64,000 nt of DNA from Andalucia godoyi (GCA_009859145.1 VRVR01000055.1:136927-200926); one strand, 5' to 3'. Numbered from the stretch's first letter, positions 19,869-30,770 are shown. A program made the numbers and translations. The notes: generated by a model from the letters alone, not told the origin.

Positions 19869-22800
19869 ATGCCCAATATTCGCTTTACAATCACCGACAA
19901 CTCCGGGTCTTTGTGTCAAGACCGTGTATCCATCCCATGCGCCAATGGAAAGGCGTTTGCTTCCTGGATTTCCTCCAACGTGTTCGCGGGCTTCCCGAAA
20001 CAGTCCCGTGGCGACTTGCTGAAGATCTTCTTTGGGCACTTGGTCTGTTTTTTCAAGTACGGGATGTGGCTGCCACGTTTCTATCTGGATCGCTTCGGGA
20101 AGCCCTGCGGAATCGATCTGTCGCGCTCATTTGAAGACATCGGCCATATGTTGCAAAGCAATGCAGACGTTGAAATCGGAATCAAGTTCGCGACGCATTC
20201 GTACTACGCTCTTGTGCGCGGGTATGAATTTGCCGAGGAGAAGCATGTGCAGCACGTGCCGTTCGAGTATCGCCACTCCATTTGTTGCGCATTCATGTAC
20301 GTGGAAGAGAGCCATCGAAACTCGCCCGTGTTCGAGTGGCGCCAATACCGCATCATTGACGCTGCATCGGCGAAAGAGACGACGTGTGCGCTTCCGGTTC
20401 CTCTTTCCAAGTTTGCCGCGTTCACCGACTTGAAGACGTACTGCGAAATCTCTAAAAGGGGTCGCGACGACACGGCCGCGCTAAAAGCACAGGTTACGGG
20501 GCTCTCCGTCTATCAAGCAATCCACTTTGCGTTGCACAAGGAAAATCTGAACACGAAGATCGTGGGAGCTCTTGCAGACGGCCCGAAGATCGAGGTGTAT
20601 CTTTCCAATGGTCTTCCAAAGGACAAGATGCGTTCGTTCGACCTTTTCGATGTCTTGCAGCTTCGCTACATCCCGCATGCAGAAGACTCTGTGCGTTTCG
20701 TCTGGCTCCAGCGGACGCAGACGGGCGATATTGACGCAATGCGCCTTGCCAAACGCGAAAATCGCTTCGGGGGCATCGAAGAGGCACAACGTGTCCTCGA
20801 CAGATCAATGCGGTCTGTCATGGATTATCGGGTGCGTTCCGGCGAAAAGTTTCTTTCGGAAGAAAACACCATTTACTGGGAGACCCGGTTTGGAGAGCGA
20901 GCCGATGCGCGCAGCCATCTCAACGCCGTGTTTGCGAACACTCCGTATGTGCGGTCCGACGATCTAGCAGTGACCAATGCGAATCGGGGATACGGCGACA
21001 ACTTGCGGGACCGTCCCTCGAAGGTGGTCACTGCGTGGTGGAACAACGCGCCTCTCCAGATGATCCATTTTATTGGGAAGGATGCTCCCGAAATCAATCG
21101 CGTCAATATGGGGCGCGTTGGCTTCGCAGAGGGCGCGGCGACGCTTGAGAAAGCCGAGCGCGACGAAGACGTGCCAATCGCAGATTACATCCCTTGTGTC
21201 CGCGGCCATGTTTCGGCGAAGATTATCCGCGAACACCGAGATGTGTTCGTCTCTACGGTGAAGGCGTGTTGCGTCGAGTATCGAGAATTGTTAGGGTATG
21301 CGCGCTACGCACGCGACCTTTCTGAATTCTACACGCGCTACGAACCGATTATTCGGTCGCTTGTGACAAACAACATCGATGCGATGAAGTCGGAGTTGGA
21401 CCAATTGCTCCGATATGTGAAGCCGTTGAAAGATCTTGTCGAAACTGCCGATCTGGTAGACGCCGTGAAGGCGCTCCCCGACGCTGTTGTCTTCAACACG
21501 TATGCGGTCGAAAAGGGCAGTCTTCCAGAAAATGCCACTTTGGATGGCTATGAGCTCCGCATCGCAGACGACGTGCAGACACTGGGAAAGATCCAGGATG
21601 CATATCCGGTCCTGCTCTTCGTGACCGTCGAGCGGATTGCCGAAACGTATGGATCCAGTGAACACCTGGCTGCCGTGAAGCGGATGGCGGACGTTTTCAA
21701 CGACTATCCAATCGGGAAGGCACTACCCACTGGGAGCATTTCGGAAAGCATCCGGAAGCTTGGACATAAGATTTTCGCCGATGCAATGCGCTCGGACGAA
21801 GCAAAGCGTCGCTACCAATCCACCAAATTGTTGTCCAACAAGGCGCACGCACATATGGAAACTGCCGGCGCGTTGTTTCCCGTGTTACATGGTGTGGTGC
21901 GCTTTGGTGTTGCCACCGAAGCAACGAAGGAAGACATTGCCAAGGTTTTCCAATCCGACCTTGCGGCGATTGTTGCGCAGGCAACGGCAATTCGTGCAAT
22001 TCCGTCAGTCGAAGAGGTCAAAACCACGCTCCCAATGGAAGGCGGCGAATGGATCGGATACAACGCGGTGTTGGCAGCACAACGGACGGCTGCGTACATG
22101 ATAGGATATTGGATCAAGTCGTTCAGACTTCGCGATTTCTCGGTTCGCCCAGTCGTCAACAGCGGCGTTGAGGTGCAGGTGGAAACGGAAGACTCGAAGG
22201 CAATCACACCGACATCAGAAGAAGAAGCGCGGATGAATCGCCTTGCTGAAACGGAGTTAATGGTCGCGCAGACACTTGTTTATTTGTACGGAGGCCTCGA
22301 GTCTTCCAAGAATGTGGAAGAGGCGCGCCGGGCTCTCTGCGCATCTAACTCGAAGAGTCATGTTGATGCACTCTCCAACGCTATTCGTTCGTTCTGCGAA
22401 GAAACGAAAATCGAGTACGACGGGATTCGTGCATGGGTCACTCCTGCAAGAAATGTCGGACACACAATGCCCTATGTCGAAAACAGACAGAGTGCATCGG
22501 ACGAACTCATTACCGAATACCGAAACCTGTACAACACGGGGGTCAACGTTGATGCCGTGTTTACGGTCAAGACTGCGGTTGAGATGCTGTGCGCGGCGCG
22601 CCATGCACTCGGGATGTCGTACATCGCAATGGACGTGCATGCCAGGTTCGAAACACATAACATGAAGACGGTGGATTCCGAGAAGAGCATCTGCACGGCG
22701 GCAGTACAGTGTCAGTGGATTGTCATGGCGTTGTACAACATGTTGGAGACGATGGGCGTCATCGATTCGTCACGGGATATTACCATCACCAAGGATCGAC

Positions 22801-25800
22801 AACTCTCTATGGAAGAGCTCACACGTCTGTATGACATTTACCGCGCTTTGTTTTCTTCGATGCGCGTTCTGGGAGGAATCCAGATTAACAGACCTATCGT
22901 GGATATATTATTCACTTTCTTCGGCTTGCACGGCAAGGACTCTCCGGCCGATATGGAGAAGGCCTGGGCCGAGTTTTGCGCGATTTCAGACGATGTCCGG
23001 AGTCCTGGAGACATTTTTTCCAGAATGCCATCGACTTACGTGCCCGTGTCGCGCAAGCAGGACACTGCGAAACAATCTGCCGCAGATGCACTCCGTGCAT
23101 TTCACAGCAACGAGCCGCTGTCTCGAGAACACCGCGACAAGATCGCCGACATGTTTGAAAACCGTGTGTTGGACGCAACATGCGGAGATTCGCACGCAAT
23201 GAAACTGGGCATTCCTGCTGTCGACAATTGGGTTGACGCTCAGCATTCCTACTGCAACCTAGTCACCAAACTTCGGAATGCAAAGACTGCGCCTGTTCTC
23301 TATCTCATGGATTTCTATGCACGATCTGTGCATAACTATTTCTCGATCGGCCTTCGCATAAACGTGGCGTCGGAACCTAACAAGTTTGACCGCGAGCGCG
23401 TACGTGCAGCATGCAACAATCTCGAGCCTGCACAGGATGTCAAGACAGTTGGAAAATGGCACAACCTGCTCCTTTCCAAATTGGAGAAATCGCATTCGTA
23501 CGTGTCATTCGATGCGGCTCTCGACGAGGTCCTTGATGAGATCGACAGCGACCATGCGACAAGACGGACGGAGATCCTGGCATCAGGCGCAATTGACAAT
23601 GTCGAAATAATGACGAGCATTCACGCGCGCAACTATCTCTGTTTCTACGTCAATAACGTGCGCCGAGCGATTAAGCAGGAGGTTGCAGACGACAAGTTGA
23701 CAATGGCCGGCCTAGAGCGTCGTGCATTCTCCAAGATCGAGAAGGCCGTCTGGGACCAGATCGTCAAGGAGTGCTCTCCGATCACCGGACTTCGATCTGT
23801 GCACAAGTTCATCGATTTCAAGAGGGTCATTGCGCGCGGCACAATGATCTGGGAGGAAATGCGGAAGGCGTTCCACAGCGCAAAGAAGCGCGGATGTCAC
23901 GTCGATGCGTTTGATTCGATGTACAGCAGAATGGTGCACACACCACAGGCGACTATTCTGAATCGCGATGCATCCATGATGTTCAACGACATGGACAATG
24001 CAACCCGCGAATTCCCGGCCGAACTCGCCGAGTTGTTCGCGCCGCTTGACGAATCTTCCGGCTATTCGATGATGTGTGACCAAATCGCCGACAGGGTGAA
24101 ACGCTACAATGCAATAATGGCCGAGTATCGGAAGCCGCATCAAGCATCCACTGTCAACACATTCGAAGCGTTCCGGAAGTTTATCGGGATAGATGTTGCG
24201 CACGCATCCGCGGAGTCGTCCGAAAATGTTTTTGATTCGGAAGATTTGAATCAGTTCGTCCAGAAAGAGCTCCAGTCGGACAATGCAACCCGCAAGGCTA
24301 TGGCCTACGCATTTTGTTATATCGTTGTTCCAAATGGCGGAGACATTTCTGCCGTTGCACACGATCTCTTCGTTATGGAGGAAAATATGCAGAAGGCAGA
24401 CGCAATCGTCCAACTGGTTGCCATGTACCAAATGCACCACGACTCGGGAAGTAGAAAATCTCGTTTACCTGATCTCCTGGTTCGGTACATTCAGTCATCG
24501 ACTCGATCGTATGCACGGTGCAGTGTTGTTCACGAAGTGCTTCAGATGTTGGCTTCTGTTGGCGGGCACGGCATTGCAATTGATTACAATCAACTGCAAC
24601 TCATTCCGCGCCAATTTCATACGTATTTCTTTGGAGTCGGCTCTTGGCACTCTTGTTGGGATGCTCTGCGCAAACTGTTGGAACACATCCGTCGCGTATT
24701 CCCGTGCAGCCTCGCGTTCACGCATCCGGACACGTTTTTCCGACAAATGCTCGAGCGGTTTGATGGCCCGTTCACCAAAGTCGTTTTGCAAGAATACATG
24801 CAGAATTTGATTAAGCAAGTCGTAACCCGTGTCCGCATTTCCAATCGCGCAGCGCAACTGTATCTCGAAAGAGTATGTTTGCCTTTGAGTATTGAGCCTA
24901 TCGACTTAGCCCCGCACATCGGACAGTTGGTCTCGACTTGGCAACCGTCACTGGAACTGTGCTCGGCAAAAGCAATGCCGATCGTGTCCAGACTAGAATT
25001 TGACGGACGGTCGGTGGGTGGTTGGAAATACGCCGAAATCCAGCATCATTGCGCAGTTGATAACGGGAATCGCATGACAATGGCTGATGCCCCGCACAAG
25101 TTCACATGGGAACGCCTGGCTGCGCCAAGTGAAGCAGTCGACGCAATCAACACGATAGCAGATCTCAGCAGTACACTAACTGCACAGAGCATCGTAGAAA
25201 AGGTGAAGCGGTCGTCTCCAATCATGCAAACGTTTGGGATTGACGCAGTTCCTCGCGTCGCCGTCCCGCTGGTTGCAACGCTCCGCTTGGTGCAGCATTC
25301 GCCAGAGGCTGCACAGACTCTAGCAGACATGATCAATCTGACCGAGGGGGAGGCCATCACGCCGCAGTTAGCGCAACTCATCAAGACGGGGAATTCCGAC
25401 GTTGCGTCGATCTATGCCTATTTCCAGCGAATCCACCCCGATCATCCGAGTGCAAGGTATCGCATCGTCACGGCAGTTGAGAAAGCGATCGAAAAGGCTC
25501 CGGACCACAAGTTGGTAATCGGAGGAAAGGACGCCCGCGACATTGTCGGGTATCTGGGACGGCGGCCAGAAGGAGCAGCAGCAATCACAGACCATGGCGC
25601 GCGCATGGCGTCGATTGTCCGATCAGCCGCGCGGACGCATTCCATGGCCGATTTGGCCAAACTCGAGGAACATCCAGACGACGCGGACATGTTGAAGCAG
25701 ATGATCACATGGTTCTGGCTGCGCAAGGGCGCCGTCTTCCCGGAAGGCGTTATTTCGGCGACGAAGATGATATCAGAGCGCGGCCCGTTCCCCCCGTTTA

Positions 25801-26297
25801 CGCTCCTTGTCGATGTGCGCACGCGCGAGGCCTTTGTGAAACAGTTTGTGCTGCTCGGGGTTGAATGTGCGTTGACAAAGAACGACAAGCGCAAGGAAGC
25901 GCTGACGGCATTTTTGCAAAAGATCAAGTCTGTTTCAAGGCCTCCAAAACGAAACCATATGAATATCGAGGACGCGTTTGAGATTGGATGCCATCTGCAA
26001 GCCATGCTCAAGAAATTGCGGAAAGACGTGCACATACTCGATCTTTCCATTGATTCATACATCCAATTGCATTCGGCAATCGACATGGACTGTCCGTCGT
26101 TGATTGGCTCCATCCGCACATGCGCATCCCCCAGTTTGCAAGCAGATATTGACGAAATCTGCAAGACGCGCGGATTCTCGATCAAGAAGGTCGATCTTGG
26201 ACGGTATCCAGTGTCGGAGCTCCTGCGGCGGATGCGAATGAATCGCGATGACATCGACCGAATTGTGGGCTGGCATTTGAAAACGGCTGAGATATAA
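19869..26297 (+). CDS. Giant intact orphan protein, 2142 aa
   Basis: Open over 6.4 kb without a stop, with balanced codon use and shadow frames in all other phases, so certainly coding until recently. The ATG at 19869 gives MPNIRFTITDNSGS, a beta-strand-like start. No transmembrane segment, signal peptide, P-loop, zinc site or repeat array is obvious; long helical, charged segments dominate (residues about 400-2100). No known family recognised. Size and lack of enzymatic motifs would suit a structural or scaffold protein of a large virus, but I see no polyprotein cleavage motif series to support that. It stands intact among broken neighbours, which implies recent arrival or continued selection. 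The upstream region is AT-rich with a direct repeat; the next gene downstream (26555) is on the same strand. Confidence 0.9.
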   Translation: MPNIRFTITDNSGSLCQDRVSIPCANGKAFASWISSNVFAGFPKQSRGDLLKIFFGHLVCFFKYGMWLPRFYLDRFGKPCGIDLSRSFEDIGHMLQSNADVEIGIKFATHSYYALVRGYEFAEEKHVQHVPFEYRHSICCAFMYVEESHRNSPVFEWRQYRIIDAASAKETTCALPVPLSKFAAFTDLKTYCEISKRGRDDTAALKAQVTGLSVYQAIHFALHKENLNTKIVGALADGPKIEVYLSNGLPKDKMRSFDLFDVLQLRYIPHAEDSVRFVWLQRTQTGDIDAMRLAKRENRFGGIEEAQRVLDRSMRSVMDYRVRSGEKFLSEENTIYWETRFGERADARSHLNAVFANTPYVRSDDLAVTNANRGYGDNLRDRPSKVVTAWWNNAPLQMIHFIGKDAPEINRVNMGRVGFAEGAATLEKAERDEDVPIADYIPCVRGHVSAKIIREHRDVFVSTVKACCVEYRELLGYARYARDLSEFYTRYEPIIRSLVTNNIDAMKSELDQLLRYVKPLKDLVETADLVDAVKALPDAVVFNTYAVEKGSLPENATLDGYELRIADDVQTLGKIQDAYPVLLFVTVERIAETYGSSEHLAAVKRMADVFNDYPIGKALPTGSISESIRKLGHKIFADAMRSDEAKRRYQSTKLLSNKAHAHMETAGALFPVLHGVVRFGVATEATKEDIAKVFQSDLAAIVAQATAIRAIPSVEEVKTTLPMEGGEWIGYNAVLAAQRTAAYMIGYWIKSFRLRDFSVRPVVNSGVEVQVETEDSKAITPTSEEEARMNRLAETELMVAQTLVYLYGGLESSKNVEEARRALCASNSKSHVDALSNAIRSFCEETKIEYDGIRAWVTPARNVGHTMPYVENRQSASDELITEYRNLYNTGVNVDAVFTVKTAVEMLCAARHALGMSYIAMDVHARFETHNMKTVDSEKSICTAAVQCQWIVMALYNMLETMGVIDSSRDITITKDRQLSMEELTRLYDIYRALFSSMRVLGGIQINRPIVDILFTFFGLHGKDSPADMEKAWAEFCAISDDVRSPGDIFSRMPSTYVPVSRKQDTAKQSAADALRAFHSNEPLSREHRDKIADMFENRVLDATCGDSHAMKLGIPAVDNWVDAQHSYCNLVTKLRNAKTAPVLYLMDFYARSVHNYFSIGLRINVASEPNKFDRERVRAACNNLEPAQDVKTVGKWHNLLLSKLEKSHSYVSFDAALDEVLDEIDSDHATRRTEILASGAIDNVEIMTSIHARNYLCFYVNNVRRAIKQEVADDKLTMAGLERRAFSKIEKAVWDQIVKECSPITGLRSVHKFIDFKRVIARGTMIWEEMRKAFHSAKKRGCHVDAFDSMYSRMVHTPQATILNRDASMMFNDMDNATREFPAELAELFAPLDESSGYSMMCDQIADRVKRYNAIMAEYRKPHQASTVNTFEAFRKFIGIDVAHASAESSENVFDSEDLNQFVQKELQSDNATRKAMAYAFCYIVVPNGGDISAVAHDLFVMEENMQKADAIVQLVAMYQMHHDSGSRKSRLPDLLVRYIQSSTRSYARCSVVHEVLQMLASVGGHGIAIDYNQLQLIPRQFHTYFFGVGSWHSCWDALRKLLEHIRRVFPCSLAFTHPDTFFRQMLERFDGPFTKVVLQEYMQNLIKQVVTRVRISNRAAQLYLERVCLPLSIEPIDLAPHIGQLVSTWQPSLELCSAKAMPIVSRLEFDGRSVGGWKYAEIQHHCAVDNGNRMTMADAPHKFTWERLAAPSEAVDAINTIADLSSTLTAQSIVEKVKRSSPIMQTFGIDAVPRVAVPLVATLRLVQHSPEAAQTLADMINLTEGEAITPQLAQLIKTGNSDVASIYAYFQRIHPDHPSARYRIVTAVEKAIEKAPDHKLVIGGKDARDIVGYLGRRPEGAAAITDHGARMASIVRSAARTHSMADLAKLEEHPDDADMLKQMITWFWLRKGAVFPEGVISATKMISERGPFPPFTLLVDVRTREAFVKQFVLLGVECALTKNDKRKEALTAFLQKIKSVSRPPKRNHMNIEDAFEIGCHLQAMLKKLRKDVHILDLSIDSYIQLHSAIDMDCPSLIGSIRTCASPSLQADIDEICKTRGFSIKKVDLGRYPVSELLRRMRMNRDDIDRIVGWHLKTAEI

Positions 26298-26333
26298 TAA
26301 TCTACGACTGTACTTCCTCGACAAAATGAGCTT

Positions 26334-26347
26334 GCATCACGTGATGC
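26334..26347. repeat. Perfect 14-bp palindrome after the giant ORF
   Basis: GCATCACGTGATGC, 37 bases beyond the stop of the 2142-aa ORF. It contains a CACGTG core. It could be a hairpin in the 3' UTR or a regulatory site for the next gene; nothing further supports either. Confidence 0.3.
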
Positions 26348-26554
26348 CTGGCTTATCTAGAAGCTTAAAGGACCCTGCTTCGTTAGGGTTGCAGCTTGCA
26401 GAAGGTTTATGGATTCCCCCTTCGCGCTTTCGTATGACAGATCCAGAGCTGGCATTGCGGTCAAGCCGCAGCGTGAACGTAGAATGACGATTTTCATGAA
26501 TTCCGAATAAATTCGTTCGACTCCAGTACCTTCTATCCGACGGCTCTCATTCAC

Positions 26555-27373
26555 ATGATCCAAAGAGTCACCGTTGAACACTTCGAAGCCGGACACCCGT
26601 CCCCTTCGATTGCACAATCTCTCATCACATTTTCGCTTATCGGAAATTCGTTTTTCCTTCTTGCGCGAGGATGCGATGTGCGTGTATTCCCCATTGCTCT
26701 CGTATGGCTCACGATTGCGGACTGGTTCGCATTGCGTGCATTCCGTCGATCGGTGGTTTATTTCATCTGTCGATGGATTGTCCCATTCAATGCCACCATG
26801 TTGTTGCAACGGTCGTTTAAGAGCGCGTTTCCCCTCCGATGGATCACAAATTGGTACTTTTCGAAGTATTTAACGACCGTACATGCTTTCTATTCTACTG
26901 GGAGCCGTTCGCTGTTCGACATGTTCGTCTACCGTCCTGCGGCCTATTTCTTCGTGCCACTCACGTGGTTTGAGGGATTGGTTGGAGAGTACGGGCTCAG
27001 ATGTTGGTTGGACACGTTGAAAGATGCATGCGCTGGGTTTGTGCCCAGTAACACGGCATCGACTAGCAAATTTGGACAGAACCAACTTGGCAGGGACAAC
27101 GCTCAGATTCAGTGGCGCGTTTCGGTTCTCTCAATCATCTTTCCGTTTGTTATTTCCTATTGGTGGAACTGGCTTATTCGGCACGTTGAAGGACCACATC
27201 ACACATCGCATTTTTGCGGTGAAAATGACTGGCTGATCGGCCTGCTTGTAACGGTGCTTTTCGCCATGTGTGTAACTCCGGACATCCCAACGCTGATCAT
27301 CGTGTCGTTTGTGCTTCTTTTCGCTGCCGCGATACTCACCTGTTTGTTTGGTTTTCATAGTCGGCGTCGATAG
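26555..27373 (+). CDS. Multi-pass membrane protein, about 272 aa
   Basis: ATG at 26555, 258 bases after the giant ORF on the same strand. Hydrophobic segments are visible at about residues 20-60 (two), 120-145, 190-210, 225-245 and 247-265, so probably five or six membrane spans. Aromatic-rich loops (RWITNWYFSKYL, ISYWWNWLIRHVEG) and a short basic C-terminus (FHSRRR) suggest the tail is cytoplasmic. No conserved transporter or enzyme motif recognised. The minus-strand frame at 26357-26809 is a shadow. It could be a viral envelope or a host membrane protein. Confidence 0.65.
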   Translation: MIQRVTVEHFEAGHPSPSIAQSLITFSLIGNSFFLLARGCDVRVFPIALVWLTIADWFALRAFRRSVVYFICRWIVPFNATMLLQRSFKSAFPLRWITNWYFSKYLTTVHAFYSTGSRSLFDMFVYRPAAYFFVPLTWFEGLVGEYGLRCWLDTLKDACAGFVPSNTASTSKFGQNQLGRDNAQIQWRVSVLSIIFPFVISYWWNWLIRHVEGPHHTSHFCGENDWLIGLLVTVLFAMCVTPDIPTLIIVSFVLLFAAAILTCLFGFHSRRR

Positions 27374-27416
27374 GCTAATAAATCATTTCGGCGGCAGAGA
27401 CGCCACTGTTCCTCCG

Positions 27417-27882
27417 TTAACAGTTGTGAGTTGCAGTGCATTTCATGACCAAAAGCAGATTGTTTTGGATGCACGGCGTAGTCCACTGCATACTGTAATC
27501 GTCAAGACGTTGGCAAGCCACCGCAAACAAATCTAACTTCTTCATCAGAAGCGCATTTCCATCTTCAGTGACCCGCTGCTGTGATGGCATCATGCTTCCG
27601 TACGAGTCCATTCATAATTGGGCCCAGCTGTGCGTCACAAAGTCGACCAGGTGGCAGAGGGTAGTAGCACGCGAGACCATCGAACGCATTCTCAAGCATC
27701 GGTTGTGTGACAAACAAGCCATCTGCACTATTACCAGTTACTTCCCGACCCGAACTGCCGTCCTTGTCGCTGTCATTTTCAAAGATACGTGGAAGAACAT
27801 CAAGCAGCATGTCTTTCAACAGGGATTCTAAACGATCGATGTCGTCTTCTTCCAAAGTGGGTTTGAATATTTCAGGTAGCAT
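27417..27882 (-). pseudogene. Small orphan gene with probable frameshift
   Basis: The minus-strand frame starts at ATG 27882 (MLPEIFKPTLEEDDIDRLES, an acidic helical start) and runs 105 codons to 27565. The overlapping minus frame 27611-27417 continues with protein-like sequence (LLMKKLDLFAVACQRLDDYS). I infer a single protein of about 150 aa with a shift near 27590. No domain. It could instead be two unrelated short frames. Confidence 0.35.
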
Positions 27883-28348
27883 TGCTCACATTCATGCACT
27901 GAGCTAACTAACAAAAATATGCGATTTCTGGCCAAAAAGCGCTCTCATCAATTGATTCTACGATTGAACGCTATGCAAGAAGAACGGTTTGCGTTGACGG
28001 TATAAAATAAATGACAAACAAATATAATAAACAAATGTTTACTATATGGCACTAGAAAACAAAACAAAACACAAGAAGAGTACAAAAGAAAGAAGACAAA
28101 CAAACAAAAACGATGAAAGAAAGAAGAAAGAAACGCAGGAGCGAGCCCTGCGCGGACAGCGACAGTCGTCGTCCACGACAGCGTGTGGTTGACACAATAA
28201 AAGAACACAGAGTGCTTATCTATCTCCACAATAAAACGAAAGAGAAAAGAAACACAAACACGAACACGAACACGAACACGATGCTAACGGCGAAAGTGAC
28301 TGCAGCAGGCGGCGTACAGTAGGCGCACGCCACAAGCGTGCTCCCGCT
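27883..28348. other. Intergenic, A-rich and simple-sequence
   Basis: Contains poly-purine and AAAC/AACACG-type simple repeats (about 28080-28280, including three to four ACACGA units). The likely 3' flank of the minus-strand remnant at 28349; no gene seen. Confidence 0.4.
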
Positions 28349-29535
28349 TCACGCAATAATCTGGCATGAGACGGCTGCTCCGTACGCCTCCCATTCGACA
28401 GTATAATAAACAGACGGTGTTGTGTGAAATGCCACGGAGAGGAAGTGAAACTCCGGGATGGTGGTTCCGCAAATCACTGCACTTCGTCGACCAATGTGCA
28501 CCTTGCAATTCCGGCGATGCAGGACGGGTGCTGTCCCTGCCGGAGAAATCGTAGCATTCACCAACAGACAGAGCATGTCAGCGATCGGTAGAATCCGGTC
28601 AGCGACTGACCACAGGAACCGAGCAAATTCGAGAGCGATGGCAGGATGCAAGCAATCCGTGCCAAGCGTCGTTTGGTACATTTCGCTATTATCGTAGAAG
28701 CATTCTCTCGGTGCATACGTGATGTGTTGCACTGCATAATCTGCATCATCCGAAAGAACATTTCCACAATCTCGCATCGCAGCCCAAAGAGGCTGCCATG
28801 CGCACAAGATCGCCTCTGAGTTTGTTGGCGCGCAAAAACATGCTTGCTCCAATGGTCGCATCCGAAAGGCGTCGATCCTTCATGGCCTTACATTCACCGT
28901 CAATGCCTACTGCGTCGTAGAAAAGCTGCTTCACTGGAGCGCTGAAACATCCAAGTTGCATGCCGATTAGCAACATGGTGATCCTTTCCAGACGTGTACG
29001 TCTCTTTGGAAGATGCATGTGTGAACTGAAACAGAACACACTGGAAGCCACATGCAACGCTGCCGTTGAGATGTACTCGGACAAGTTGCGGAGTGCCGGG
29101 TTCTCTTCGCCGCTGTTCGCAGTTGCAGCATGGATGATTGCGAGAGGCTCTTCAGCCAAAGACTGTGCAGTTCACAAGGTCGTCGTCCAGAATGTGCGGC
29201 AAGTTCACCATTTCATACCGGCCAACGCAATCTGCAGGCGCGTGCTAGAGATTTTTCAAGCCGCAAATGACGCCTCGAGACGGATCTTTCGTACGGTCGG
29301 TCTGCTCCAGAACATCCCTGGATTCACAAAGCAGTCAAAATGTGACGTTGTTGAGAGCCTTGGGAACAAGCCCAATTGAAGCATTGCTCGTTTTCGTCCT
29401 ACTGATGTCAGACGTGCGGACCACTGTAATGTACTCTGGCGGATCCTCCATGTACACCTCCGAAATAACACTGATTCCATTGGTCGCAGCCAGCTTCGCG
29501 GACGGTAACGCGAAAACGGTCGACAGCACATGCAA
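28349..29535 (-). pseudogene. Decayed orphan gene in several frames
   Basis: Minus-strand coding-like segments follow each other in different phases: 29535-29338 (starts MHVLSTVFALPSAKLAATNG), then a piece near 29340-29256 (VNPGMFWSRPTVRKIRLEAS), 29159-28746 (137 codons) and 28861-28349 (170 codons). Overlaps of the frames near 29340 and 28790-28760 mark likely frameshifts, and stops separate 29256 from 29159. Together about 390 codons. No family recognised. The last segment has a Cys/Ala-rich hydrophobic stretch (FARFLWSVADRILPIADMLC) that may be membrane-associated. I read this as one dead gene rather than several small ones. Confidence 0.4.
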
Positions 29536-29550
29536 GTGACCAATTACGCC

Positions 29551-29611
29551 CTCTTATTTCGTTGGAATGTAATCTTGGGTCGCAAGCTCCTATATCAACA
29601 CGGGCTTGCGA
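29551..29611 (+). repeat. Dispersed repeat, copy 1
   Basis: TTTCGTTGGAATGTAATCTT followed by GGGTCGCAAGCTCCTATATC and AACACGGGC. A version about 80% alike lies at 31338-31392. It may be a promoter or UTR shared by duplicated genes, or a small transposon remnant. Confidence 0.45.
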
Positions 29612-30239
29612 ACGGAGTTGTCGTGGACAACAGCAGTAGGTGTTCGCGCAAGATTCGCGCTTGTTTGTTTGTCTGCTTGTTTTATTTCTTGTGTTTTGTT
29701 TTGTTTCGTAATGTGCGCATAAAATACTGTTGTTTTTTTTAATTATATTTTGTTTTTATTTCTACAGTCAACACACAGTCATGCGAACTCGAGTTCGCCT
29801 AAAATCGACTTCGGTCGTAACAAACAGTCATGCGGGTCATAGAGCACCGATCCTTCGTATCGTTGTAAAAATGATAATAATTCACGTAAACATTTATTTT
29901 GTGGTGTCATTACACTTTCCCCCTAATCACAATGTTGAAATAGAAAGTGGTTTCCGTAATGACAGACTCGGAAATGCCGATACAGCATCCAATAGTTGGC
30001 CAGTCGACCATCGCCCGCAGAGCCAAAAGATTGCGTGTGCATTTGCATAGATGTAGTGTATGTGAGATGCCCGAGTTCTGCATTGTGAAACAATAAAAGA
30101 AACAAAGCAACAGCTTCTGCGCTCAGTCTGAGCTAATTTTACGCGTTTCTGGTTTCCGCTTCTGGATTCTCAACACACCAGACAACCAAAGGCAAAATGT
30201 CCACGGAATTCGAATTCGATCTTTAAATGGTCTGTTTGC
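29612..30239. other. AT-rich intergenic region
   Basis: T-rich tracts (29660-29765) and scattered AATAAA-like sites (for example near 30091). No gene supported; the frame 29730-30050 has no domain. Confidence 0.35.
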
Positions 30240-30641
30240 TTACGACATTCCAACGACGGATGCCGGGGAATGGACGCACGCAAGAGATTTCCACTCTGCT
30301 GGATTCTGGATCTTGAGGCCACGATAGTAGTTTGAGCGCAACATCAAGTTGATGTGATCAGTCTCCGCACACACCGCACCAAAACAGTCGAAGCACGTGC
30401 ACGGGATGCACGACCCGCTGAGGTAGTACTTGTGGAGACCCAGACAGCCACCGAGACACAAAACAATCGGGTTGCAGACCATGCAACATGCGACGATCTT
30501 GAGCTTCTCAGCAGGAACAGGAGGCCAGAAGCTGTAGGCAGGCTCTGGGGCTGGAGCCGCCATTTGCTGTTGAACCATCATTGGAGGTTGCATGACCATC
30601 ATCGGAGGACTTGCAATTACCGCAGGCTGAGCAACTAGCAT
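30240..30641 (-). CDS. Cys-rich membrane-associated protein with Met/Pro/Gln-rich N-terminus, 133 aa
   Basis: Starts at ATG 30641, which follows a long pyrimidine-rich tract on the coding strand. Residues 1-40 are Pro/Met/Gln-rich (SPPMMVMQPPMMVQQQ), then SFWPPVP, then a hydrophobic Cys-rich core (about 47-90: KIVACCMVCNPIVLCLGGCL and CIPCTCFDCFGAVC) with about eleven Cys. This layout resembles small eukaryotic proteins that have a Pro-rich cytosolic tail and a palmitoylated or metal-binding membrane core, but the exact family is not recognised. No break is seen. It is probably a host gene. Confidence 0.6.
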   Translation of the reverse strand: MLVAQPAVIASPPMMVMQPPMMVQQQMAAPAPEPAYSFWPPVPAEKLKIVACCMVCNPIVLCLGGCLGLHKYYLSGSCIPCTCFDCFGAVCAETDHINLMLRSNYYRGLKIQNPAEWKSLACVHSPASVVGMS

Positions 30642-30654
30642 CTTGCTTCGTAGA

Positions 30655-30760
30655 GGTGTTGAGGTTTCTTCAGCAAAAATGAAAAAAAGAAAGGAAAAGA
30701 AAAGAGGAAAAAAGAAAAGAACACGAAAAGTGCGAACTGGGGAAAAGCGAAAAAAGAGAA
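30655..30760 (-). promoter_or_regulatory. Long pyrimidine-rich tract upstream of the Cys-rich protein
   Basis: On the minus strand this is an almost pure C/T run ending about 20 bases before the ATG at 30641. It is the same arrangement as at 4796-4882, 33012-33056 and 47300-47390. Confidence 0.4.
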
Positions 30761-30770
30761 ACGAGCCCCG

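Noticed and set aside
19869-26297. The 2142-aa ORF as an asfarvirus-type structural polyprotein.
   Set aside because: Size is similar, but there is no myristoylation start and the few Gly-Gly pairs are not followed by the residues typical of its processing sites. Size alone is not evidence.
26357-26809. 150-codon minus-strand ORF after the giant gene.
   Set aside because: Overlaps the start of the membrane protein and has no domain; regarded as a shadow.
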